Origin: Omphalotus guepiniiformis
Lineage: Eukaryota > Basidiomycota > Agaricomycetes > Agaricales > Omphalotaceae
Direction: 5' to 3'
Assembly: GCA_028554645.1 (NCBI GenBank)
Contig: JAQOOI010000063.1
Location: forward strand, 124,001-188,000
Length of the DNA: 64,000 nt
Under the pieces are notes generated by a model. The model did no database searches, had not been told where the DNA came from, and saw only the letters and a list, made by a program, of their open reading frames with translations. Below, piece by piece: positions 55,817 to 64,000 of this stretch (within the stretch, counting starts at the first letter, position 1; every line of letters begins with the position of its first letter). The position numbers and the translations under genes were made by a program.

Positions 55817-55897
55817 TGCCGATCACCTGCCGTCCTAAATTCTCACGACACCTCTCGAGGGGTTGATATTTCGGCAATCTCCTATGGTCGCCCCCCG
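55817..55897 (-). repeat. Right terminal inverted repeat (81 bp) of outer transposon
   Basis: Reverse complement of 37195-37275 with about three mismatches; ends TATGGTCGCCCCCCG and is followed by the target duplication CAGATAGC (55898-55905). Confidence 0.93.
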
Positions 55898-55905
55898 CAG
55901 ATAGC
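55898..55905 (+). repeat. Target site duplication CAGATAGC (right)
   Basis: Identical to 37187-37194. Confidence 0.9.
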
Positions 55906-55942
55906 CCTTCTCTTCTCGAATCTCCCAGCCCGACTCATTCCA

Positions 55943-58477
55943 ATGCAAGCTCGCAAGACACACAGAAAACGTGTGTCTGCGCTTCGTCTGTCTTCGGATA
56001 CGACGACGAGCTTACCAGCATATATACCTTCTGGAGGTTGGGTACAACCAACGACATTGGACGACTCGGATTCGGGCACACCGTTGGATCTTCCACCCGA
56101 TTATCCTGACAGTGCAGAAGAAGCTGACGAGGACACCGACGACGAAAGCGTGGGGGTTTACGTGCCTCAGTTCAGCACTAGTTCTAGTGCAGTTACTACG
56201 CCTCTATCTCCATCTCGTAGGCCATTTCGACGTCCATCAGCGAAGCATAGAAGGAAACAGTCTCTGGCGAATAATTCGTCTGATATCTACCTCGATTCGT
56301 TGCTAGAGAGAAGCGTGCATGCGCTGGAGATGTCGAATGCGCTTTTACAGTCTTCTATATCAACACAAACTAGTCTTTCGACGATCCTAGGTTCGGAATC
56401 ACCTAGTCAACGGGGATATAGCCAAGAAGACTCGACGAGTGCACTGGAGCGCAGCGCGAGGGGTCTTTCGTCGCGTATACGAAGTAGTCGTGATGCGCAT
56501 AAGACGTGGGTTGAAGATTTAGAGGAGATCAGGCAAGACGTTGAGGCGCTTTTTACTGCGGAGCCCGAGAGGAGGAGTAGTAACGAGTCTTCGCGTTCGC
56601 AGAGCAGTAGTCTCCCAGCGACGACTTCGCCTTTACATGCGTATAAACAGCACCAGAGGAACAATTCACACAGGAGGAGACCTTCGTTGGATGCGATTTC
56701 GCAGCAGAGGTTGAGGTATGATTTACAAGACCGTGATAACCTCGTCGCTCGGCCCCCACGCGCGTTGACGCAATATGTTGTTGCGAACGGGGATGGTGTA
56801 GATGGAGGAAATGATACGATTATACTACCGTCTACACTGGGTTTACGGTCCCCTGGTTCAGCTCACCATGCTGCTGTCCCGCCTAGCCCGTCGCACTCCC
56901 ACTTATCACCACCAATCCCATCAAGGTCGGCTTCTTCTGATGCTCCACGGGCATACGATTTTTTGTCGTCTCTCGTGTCAAATTCAAGAAATGGATCGGT
57001 GTCGTCTTCGTCGACGCGTACGTCCTCTCCGATTAAAAACACCCTGGGAGGACCAGGATCTGGACGCGGATTGAAGAAGAGAAGACAGTCTACTTCTAGT
57101 TCCTCTACTGGGTCAACAGTTACACAAGCACAAAATCACCGATCGAGGTCACAAACGCCTAAACCCCTCGCGTCATCATCCTCATCGACAGGATGTCCAC
57201 CGATCGAAGAAGCGACTTCACTACCTCCTTCCTCCCCGTCCTCATCAGACCTATCCTCATCCGACTCAAACCCAACAAAACAAACTATACTTTCCTTACG
57301 CAAAATCCTCGACGAACAGCCACAGCCCCTCGCGACATCGGTGTCTGATACGGAGGAGTATATCATCGTACGTCGACCGCCACCACCACCGCCAGCGGCT
57401 ATGATGCGATTGAGTAAGAGACGCGCGGAGGTGGTAGGCGCTGGTACGTCGACTGCTACTGCGAGTGTGTCGAGGTTATTTTCGAAAGCGGGGAAGGGAG
57501 GCGTGCATAGTTCGTCCACGAGGCCACCTAGTCCGCCGAGGGTTAGCTCGATTAAGGGTAGTAGGGAGGCGTCGGCGAGTGCGGGTGGGACGCCTGTTGT
57601 GACTCGGACTGCTACACCTGTTGACGAGTATATGGGGACGGGTGGGCCGCTGAGAGCTGCCAGTGAGGGAGGTGCTTCGGGTTCAGGTTCAGGTCTAGCT
57701 TCGCCTTCGACACCGACAACCCCCTTAAACTACACCACTTTACCATCCCCTTTACCTGCATCAAGCGCCACACAAGCTCTCGTTGAGACTGCCGTAGTAC
57801 TCGGCCCGACCCAACGTAGGCGGAAAAAGTCGACTGTACCTACGACGGCGATGACCGGTGGTGTGAGTGGGAAGAAAGCTGGGTTGGGATTAGGTTTAGG
57901 TCTGGGGTTGAATTTACCTGAGTTTGGATTTGCTGCGTTTCGGCGAGCAGGGCGTGAGGGTGATGGGGCTGGTGGTGTTTCGCCCATATCGCCATCCGCA
58001 TCCGCGTCGGGTACGTCGACGCCTAGTAGGACGCCAAAAAGGATTAGTTTTGCTGAGCTTCCGGAGAGTTGGGTTAGTGAACGCGGTGAAGGTGGTGGAT
58101 CTGGATCTGGATCTGGGTTTGGATTCGGGCTTGGTGGAAGTGAAAGCGGAAGGAGTCGTAGGGATAAGGAAGGAAGTGGGAGGAGGAAAGATAAGGGGAA
58201 GGGGAAAGGGAAAGGGAGGGGTGGTAAGGTTAGAGGGAGGAAAGGGAAAGGGAGGGAAGGTGATGGTAATGAGGGAGATGAGGAGGAGAGGGAGGATGGG
58301 GAAGAGGATGGGGAAGGAAAGGGGTGGTGGTGGTGGCTTGTTAGTCCTTCGTCTTCACTTCCTGCTTCGCCTGGGGTTGGGTCGGGAAGTGGGAGATGGG
58401 GTGGGTATGGTTATGGGAAGGGTGGGTATGGGAGTGGTGGTGGTGGTGGGCCTGGTTTGGATGATTGGACTGCGTGA
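55943..58477 (+). CDS. Large Ser-rich disordered protein, unknown
   Basis: Intron-free frame of 844 aa from ATG 55943 (MQARKTHRKRVSALRLSSDT) to TGA 58475-58477. Ordered-looking parts: YIPSGGWVQPTTLDDSDSGT, an acidic DDESVG stretch, and a helix SSDIYLDSLLERSVHALEMS with LEDLEEIRQDVEALF. The rest is Ser/Pro/Gly-rich, then a Lys/Gly-rich run (KDKGKGKGKGRGGKVRGRK) and a Gly/Trp-rich end. No domain recognised; the pattern suggests a scaffold or RNA-associated protein, which is a guess. The outer transposon inserted 38 bp before this ATG, and the reading frame is open back into its inverted repeat, so a longer fused start is possible. Confidence 0.75.
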   Translation: MQARKTHRKRVSALRLSSDTTTSLPAYIPSGGWVQPTTLDDSDSGTPLDLPPDYPDSAEEADEDTDDESVGVYVPQFSTSSSAVTTPLSPSRRPFRRPSAKHRRKQSLANNSSDIYLDSLLERSVHALEMSNALLQSSISTQTSLSTILGSESPSQRGYSQEDSTSALERSARGLSSRIRSSRDAHKTWVEDLEEIRQDVEALFTAEPERRSSNESSRSQSSSLPATTSPLHAYKQHQRNNSHRRRPSLDAISQQRLRYDLQDRDNLVARPPRALTQYVVANGDGVDGGNDTIILPSTLGLRSPGSAHHAAVPPSPSHSHLSPPIPSRSASSDAPRAYDFLSSLVSNSRNGSVSSSSTRTSSPIKNTLGGPGSGRGLKKRRQSTSSSSTGSTVTQAQNHRSRSQTPKPLASSSSSTGCPPIEEATSLPPSSPSSSDLSSSDSNPTKQTILSLRKILDEQPQPLATSVSDTEEYIIVRRPPPPPPAAMMRLSKRRAEVVGAGTSTATASVSRLFSKAGKGGVHSSSTRPPSPPRVSSIKGSREASASAGGTPVVTRTATPVDEYMGTGGPLRAASEGGASGSGSGLASPSTPTTPLNYTTLPSPLPASSATQALVETAVVLGPTQRRRKKSTVPTTAMTGGVSGKKAGLGLGLGLGLNLPEFGFAAFRRAGREGDGAGGVSPISPSASASGTSTPSRTPKRISFAELPESWVSERGEGGGSGSGSGFGFGLGGSESGRSRRDKEGSGRRKDKGKGKGKGRGGKVRGRKGKGREGDGNEGDEEEREDGEEDGEGKGWWWWLVSPSSSLPASPGVGSGSGRWGGYGYGKGGYGSGGGGGPGLDDWTA

Positions 58478-59552
58478 GATGAGATTTTAGTTGGTGTCGA
58501 GTGGCTTATTCGGTGGCTTATTCGATGGGTTTCATTTACAGATGAAAGGTTTAAATTTTCGTTTCCGACAGTCCGTTGGTTCATTCCTTTATTGCAAGTC
58601 GTTGGTGTTGGTTTATTGTTATCATTTAAGTACTTATCACTTATCACTCGTTCTTTTCCCCCTACCCTCCTGCACATTCCGGCTGTTCATACACCATACA
58701 CTCCGCTCCATATACATAAGTACAATATATGTACATACCTACAGCCCCCCCATTCTTTTCTCCTATACGCATCTACTCATCACGCCCATTACATTGTAGA
58801 ACATTATCATGTTCCTTCCTTTCCTTTCCTTTCCCTTCCCTTCCCTTCCTTTCCGAAAATCCTATCCTTATTTCATCATCATCATTCTTCACATTCCCAT
58901 TCTCAACTTCTCCCTGTAAAGCGTATTGCTTTGACTTGTGTCTCATCGTAGTGCCTATAGGTACCGGTACCTGCTTTTTGTCACGACATTCATGATATGA
59001 TTGGCGTCTCGGTTTTTTATGCTTGATTTTTAAGTAGTTAGTAGTTAGTTGGTTGATATACCTAGACTTGCATACCCATATCCGGGCTCAGCGCTCAGGA
59101 TTTTGTGAGAGTTTGTGAGATTATGGTATGGAATCGAAATAGTCGTAAGTGACATTTGCCGAGGCCTTGAAATATTTGTCCGGATACAACGACAGCATGA
59201 ACAGAAAGTACTTCGGTCACTACTTGGTGGGTAAAGGCTGGAGCGCTGGAGCCTTGGTCGTCAACCGTCCACGATCTATTTCCTTCTCTACCTTTATCTT
59301 TCCTTATCTCTCCTACTCCTATTCCGCATAGTTACAGATTTGGCACGTACGCGTTTATGTTTCTTGCATATAACTCTAGCATACCCCATCGGCGAGCCCT
59401 TAGTCTTGCACACATATATCGTTGTGGTTATAAGGGTGAGCTTTACTTATACTTACCTTATTCTATACACAAGCTTACTTTCTTCGTTTTAGATACAAGG
59501 AGACGTACACCGACTATCGAAGACTTAAGCCCATATACTGTGCTAATAAGCT
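58478..59552. other. Intergenic, 1.1 kb
   Basis: No gene supported. Pyrimidine-rich tracts (TTCCTTTCCTTTCC near 58815-58850) and AT-rich DNA. It should contain the terminator of the Ser-rich gene. Confidence 0.5.
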
Positions 59553-60341
59553 ATGGCGTCGGACGGTTCGTTTCCTCCCCCGATAGCTGAAATACGCGAG
59601 GACTTGAAGTTTGACGGAGGTTTCCAAATGGGATGGTCGCCTGTTAAACGACGGATTGAGAATGCGCTTCGTGCAGAGGGCCTTCAGGGCTATATCGACG
59701 ACTCCATAAAGAAGCCTACCACTGCCCCTAGGCCTAAACCTCCACTCCCTGCACCAACAGTGATCTATTCCTCGGATCCATCCTTAGAAGAATGGAAATT
59801 CCGCAACGATAGAGCGAAATGTATCATCGAATCCCACATCATCGACCTACTCTCCCTTATCCCGGATGCCGACGAGAAGACAGCCTACGAGTTGATGAGT
59901 GCCTTGAACGACGATTTTAAGGCTTCAGACGAGTTTCGTAGGATGATCACCGAGCGGAAACTTCGATCTCATGTGTTCCGTGAAACTGAGCCCCTCGATG
60001 ATTTCTTCCGACAGCTTCGTGTGTTGCGTAGAGAGGCTACTGAGGCTGGGAATACCATTGACGATGCGGCCTTCCGGAGAGTTGTTCTTAATGCGTTCCC
60101 TACAAAGTCCTTCGACATGATTATTCAGGACATTGCTTCGGCCGATGTCTATAAGACATCAGGTTCTGTTATCCAGCAAATCACGCTCGGGTATGCTAGT
60201 TTCAAGGATTGTTCAGGAAATGTGGCGGCGGGTACTGGATTCACACCGCAAGCTCATGCTGCTGCGGTCGCTAGGATCGCAGAGCTAGAGAAGATCTTGG
60301 CGGCAAAGTCTACCAAAGGGAAGTCGGGGAAGAAGTGGTGA
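59553..60341 (+). CDS. Copia-type Gag-like protein, standing alone
   Basis: Intron-free frame of 262 aa from ATG 59553 to TGA 60339-60341. Residues 80-230 have the layout of the Ty1/copia Gag polypeptide (UBN2-type): SLEEWKFRNDRAKCIIESHI, DADEKTAYELMSALNDDF, LRSHVFRETEPLDDFFRQLR, FRRVVLNAFPTKSFDMIIQD. A Lys/Ser-rich end (KSTKGKSGKKW) stops before any zinc knuckle. No protease, integrase or RT follows, and I see no LTRs nearby. It is either a fragment of a copia element or a retained host copy; the open frame and its own start and stop slightly favour the second. Confidence 0.75.
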   Translation: MASDGSFPPPIAEIREDLKFDGGFQMGWSPVKRRIENALRAEGLQGYIDDSIKKPTTAPRPKPPLPAPTVIYSSDPSLEEWKFRNDRAKCIIESHIIDLLSLIPDADEKTAYELMSALNDDFKASDEFRRMITERKLRSHVFRETEPLDDFFRQLRVLRREATEAGNTIDDAAFRRVVLNAFPTKSFDMIIQDIASADVYKTSGSVIQQITLGYASFKDCSGNVAAGTGFTPQAHAAAVARIAELEKILAAKSTKGKSGKKW

Positions 60342-61567
60342 GAATGACACCAGGCTGAGGATCATGATCATGAGGTCGTACAGTTCTCGAGCACGTGACA
60401 ATACAATGACATTCAGTTGCACCGCGCGATTCGAGTCCGACGCGTTTCATGCAGCTTCCACTACTTAAGTTCTCACTGGCACCTTTCATCCTCATCTCGC
60501 TTCTATCATGACATCCACCACCGAATCCACCATCTAACCTGCAAATATCTCTTCCAACTTTTCTTCTTCCCGAATAGCTGCTTTCAATGAATTTAAAACC
60601 TCGGATTTTGCCATATATTGCGGATACGAAATATCTATACCGGATTTCATGACCTTTATCTTGAGTTTGCCAGGGGTAGAAGGTGGAGTCGGGATGCATG
60701 ACCCTCCGACTGCGAGTGATTGTATATTCAGATATGACACATGGCGGAGGCGTCTCCCACCAGATGTGAACCGCTATGCACCGACGCTGCGAGCCTGAGG
60801 TGTGTTTGTTTTCTTCAGTTAAACAGACAATCGACTATTCACTAACAAGTTCAGAGGTCTATAAATCGAAGAAAGCCATGTTTGCTGATCGCCCCCTTGA
60901 AGAAACCAGTTGCCCGCCTTTTCTTCCGTGTTCGCTGGATTAGGTATACTTAAAGGCAAGAAACAACTCACCGACGAGCATCCGAATTTAAGTTCGTTAA
61001 GGAAGAGAGCGAGAAGGACAAGGCGCTGCTTAATAGACTCATTCAATATGTGCAGTCTTGTGATGGGACGTTGGACACTAGTTTGGTAAGTACGGTTATG
61101 AGAAGATGTTGCGTCCTGACGTACGTTGAATATTATGGTGATGTGTGTGGTTCTTTCTACATGTTCGAGGTTTACCGGAAGTGAAAGAATCCTTTTCAGT
61201 TCTGAACTTTAGTGGCTTCTTTATAATTCACTGCCATTGTTGTTGGTCGGATCCTTCACTATATCTCGAGCTCATCCTACTTAGCTTTCGTCCTTCAATC
61301 TTACCGGTCCTTTCCAGGATGCTTCGCCGTCCCTTCATGCAGAGATGTGCTCTCATATTTACTATTCACGACTTTTGATGTACTTACTGACATCGCGATG
61401 ACTTGAACATGTACAACTGTATTTTCCTGAACCACAAATGTTGTTTGAGCCGTTAGTGTGAGCGGCGATGCCCGTTTGCCGTATCCGCCGGGCCGAGGCG
61501 GCACTCTGAAAATTTCGATGCCCTTCGCGTAACCGCATTCACAAACCAGCTTTGTCGTCTCTCCGCC
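60342..61567. other. Intergenic with possible gene remnants
   Basis: Weak coding-like stretches only: a minus-strand open stretch at 60534-60740 (ends EVLNSLKAAIREEEKLEEIF) and a plus-strand one at about 60960-61085 (FKFVKEESEKDKALLNRLIQ) that meets a GTAAGT donor. Neither could be extended to a gene. Confidence 0.35.
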
Positions 61568-64000
61568 ATGGAGGCATCCATAGGCGACCCGTTCGTCTTA
61601 TCAACGTATGGAATCTCTCAAAAATCCTCAAAATCTGGGAAACTCCAGCAATGGAGTTCAGTGGATGTGTTTGCGACGCACCATAAAGCTAGCGGAAGCT
61701 CGAGCTCGAGCTCTGAAGGGTATGTTACTGCGACTGTTCGTGGGGATGGTGTACATGTTTTGGATGTAAGAGTCTTTTTTCTTTCTTTCTTTCTTTCTTA
61801 CTTAGTTGTTCTTGACACTAATTTGCTTTCGTTCGTCAGCTAGCAACCCTTCATCCTATAATATCCCACACATTAGGACCTACAACAACATTCTCATGTC
61901 CTTCCATAACACAAAGCGAACACCAAGGCTCCGATCATATCTGTACGACATATGCTGCGATATCTTCATCTCCTGATATACCAGAAGAAGAATATCAAAA
62001 AACGATATGGATGTGGAAAGAGAACTTGTCAAGTTCTATAGCAGATCGTGCCGCTCAAAAGAAAAAGAGAAAATCCATCGCAGTACGTCCCCGTCCCTTG
62101 TCCCTTCCTTTCATCGAGGGTTTTTGTAGGGTTAATTGGTGTCCATGCAAGGTAGCTTCCGCATACGATATCTGGGATATACGCAAGTGATGAACTTTCT
62201 TCTCGGTTGATTGTCGTTTCTTCCGAGGAAGGCAATTTGACGTTGGTGGATAAGGATCTTCTTCAAATACGAAATACGAAGGCTTTGAATTCGCGTGTGT
62301 TGAAGTACTTTGTACTTCCGCGTCAGAAGTGCTCGTTTGTGCCTTCGAGAAATGCACCGGTTTCTGGGATTGTTGTGGTTTTGTTGTTGGTGTCTGAGGA
62401 ATCTGTTAGAGTCAATGTTTTAGCGGTTGACTCTGATGATGGTTATACGGATTTGGGAGATTTATCGTTGGATTTGGATGCTACGGTTGGTAAATTCTAC
62501 TGTCAGAACCTAACATTCATTGCTAATTGATTTTGTCTTTCTTAGAAAATTCACACCGCGTCTTGTAGCCTTTCAGGTTTTTTCAGCGTCCTGCGTGAGT
62601 TTCTTCATCCCAATCCCCCTAAAAAAACGACGGACTGATCAAGAGTCTACCAGTGAAAGACGGATCATGGAACATGTTCGAGTTCAAATCATCAAACGAC
62701 ACTTCTTCACTCTCCTTAACACCACTCTCAGAACACCTCCAACTATCTCCCTCCCTCGGATTCACCCCTCCCTCCTCCTCCTCCCAAAAAACCCAAAAAA
62801 CCCCAAACTCAACATCAATCCTCTCCCTCGGATCCTCCCACGTCCTCCTAGCAGGTCTAACCCACCAAACCAACGAAATCGCACTCCTCTTCTGGGACCT
62901 CCAATTTTCAGTGCTTCTGGCTTCACGTAGTATCCCAGCACCAGCTAGCTTATCCGAAGGAGGAGGAGGAGGAGGAGGGTCTATTTCGGTCACACTTGTT
63001 GATGGGTTATCATCTTCGAATGTTCTGCTCGTGTTAACACCAAATTCCCCTCCACCACCACCTCCTTCGGACCGAAGAAAATCACAAAATAAATCTGCTA
63101 CTGCTGCGGCCGGTGCCGGTGGAGTGACGCGGTCGAGTGTGTTCGTGGTACCAGTGACTGTTCCACTCGTATCGAGTATCGCGAATGCGATGGGACGTGC
63201 AGCTGATGGTGAGAAGTGGGTTGTGAGTGTGAGGGATGGTGCCCTGGGGGTGAATGATGCTGCTGATGCTGATGCTGGAGGTGTTGGTGAAGGAGAAGGA
63301 GGGGGGTATGATGTTGGTAGGAAGAAAGTTATTGAGGAGATACGTGTTGCGATTGAGCAGGGTAGGCCTCAGAATGCTAATGAGGTGTTTTTTGAGTGGG
63401 AGAAATGTGAGGGTGAGGTTGAGCGGGAAGGTGAAAGTGGGGATAAAGATGTTGATGGTGAAGTTGATGGGACTGGGGCTGGGGTTGGGGCAGGGAGTGG
63501 AGATGCAGATGTAGAGCTTGAAGGTGATAAGAAAAAGGTTGATCAGAAAGGCAAGAAGGTAGGTTCTTCATGACCCCGTGCAATGCGTAAAAGCATTTTG
63601 AAACCCTAACTGAATGTCTTTTTTTTTTGTTTCGCATAGCCCTCCGAACGCCCATCTACACCCGAATTCGGATACAACTTTGTCAAAGACATCCTAAACG
63701 TAATCTTACAACCCTCAAAACCACCAAACACACCGTACTCTTCTCAAGTCATCGAGTATCTTTTACAGAAGAAGGTTGTTAGTGCTGCGATGGTTGAGCC
63801 GGGTTTATTAGCGGTTCTTCGTTTGAGGAATGATTGGGTATGTACTTTACCACTTCACATTTAAGAATCTGGAATACGGACTGAATTTGGAATACGAATC
63901 ACTGCAGAAATCAATAAATATCGCTTTGACTGCCGTTCCGGATTTGGAAGAAAAAGAAATTATCGAATCTCTCCGTTTCGTTCTCTTACGACACCGACAC
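61568..64000 (+). CDS. Beta-propeller-like protein, possibly NOL11/Utp8-type; 3' end outside window
   Basis: Starts at ATG 61568 (MEASIGDPFVLSTYGISQ). Exons with good signals: 61568-61765, 61840-62082, 62156-62489, then about 62546-62595, about 62640-63558, 63642-63837 and 63908 onward to the window edge. Beta-strand-rich N-terminal half: GYVTATVRGDGVHVLD, LATLHPIISHTLGPTTTFSC, RLIVVSSEEGNLTLVDKDLL, SHVLLAGLTHQTNEIALLFW. A Gly/Glu-rich acidic insert follows (63230-63540), then helical sequence ending LTAVPDLEEKEIIESLRFVL. A WD-like half plus helical half with this ending fits nucleolar t-UTP factors such as NOL11/Utp8; this is a tentative match from layout. The join near 62489-62546 is not settled. 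Confidence 0.6.

Larger units (their letters stand above)
37195..55897. mobile_element. Outer DNA transposon, 18.7 kb as found (about 4.8 kb without insert)
   Basis: Bounded by 81-bp inverted repeats and a perfect 8-bp target duplication. Its own sequence is 37195 to about 41012 and about 54890 to 55897; between lies a second transposon of KDZ type. The only gene of its own is the large minus-strand gene that starts at 55627 and ends at 37417, split by the inner element. An 8-bp duplication is known for hAT, P and KDZ elements; the encoded protein does not show an obvious hAT dimerisation domain, and I do not recognise it as any named superfamily. It inserted 38 bp upstream of the ATG of the next host gene. 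Confidence 0.9.

Noticed and set aside
60534..60740. Small minus-strand gene
   Set aside because: Short, no upstream exon or start context found, and composition uninformative.

Overview
The window is nuclear DNA of an agaricomycete (mushroom-type basidiomycete) fungus. Evidence: dense short introns (about 50-80 nt, GT..AG) in nearly every gene, conserved eukaryotic single-copy genes (BUD31, complex I subunits, a KHA1-type antiporter), tandem P450s, and transposon families typical of Agaricomycetes (KDZ and Ty3-type). I assembled gene models by eye from splice signals and reading-frame continuity; exon lists are in the entries.

Layout. 1-16.2 kb is an ordinary gene-dense host region: a truncated unknown gene, a TB2/DP1/HVA22 membrane protein with a long disordered tail, an unknown Ser/Pro-rich protein, then a run of mitochondrial genes: NDUFA1 (complex I), a lipoate-protein ligase, NDUFA8 (complex I), a small unknown protein whose start codon is an exon of its own, NDUFAF3 (complex I assembly) and a KHA1-like K+/H+ antiporter. 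16.7-25.4 kb is one gene (DnaJC28/DUF1992 domain, probable mitochondrial leader) split by a full-length Ty3-type LTR retrotransposon with two identical 163-bp LTRs and a 4-bp target duplication; removing the element restores the frame exactly. 25.4-28.0 kb is a tandem duplication of a roughly 1-kb unit carrying two copies of an unknown 146-aa gene. 29.0-36.9 kb has a secreted protein, the splicing factor BUD31, and two tandem P450 genes; the P450s carry several introns whose conserved 3' boundary is not AG.

37.2-55.9 kb is the most unusual part: an 18.7-kb nested transposon. The outer element has 81-bp terminal inverted repeats, an 8-bp target duplication (CAGATAGC) and one large minus-strand gene (about 1,400 aa) that looks like an uncharacterised RNase H-fold transposase with zinc-binding ends. 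Inside that gene sits a second element of about 13.9 kb, a KDZ (Kyakuja-Dileera-Zisupton) DNA transposon with a complete CxC2-KDZ transposase, arrays of ATTATAAT motifs at both ends, and cargo genes. Two cargo genes encode proteins with RNase H1 N-terminal (viroplasmin-type, RNA/DNA-hybrid-binding) domains; three others are of unknown function, one of them of a type I associate with KDZ elements.

55.9-64.0 kb returns to host sequence: a large Ser-rich disordered protein whose 5' leader was hit by the outer transposon, a lone copia-type Gag gene, and the 5' part of a beta-propeller-like gene (possibly a NOL11/Utp8-type ribosome biogenesis factor) that runs off the window.
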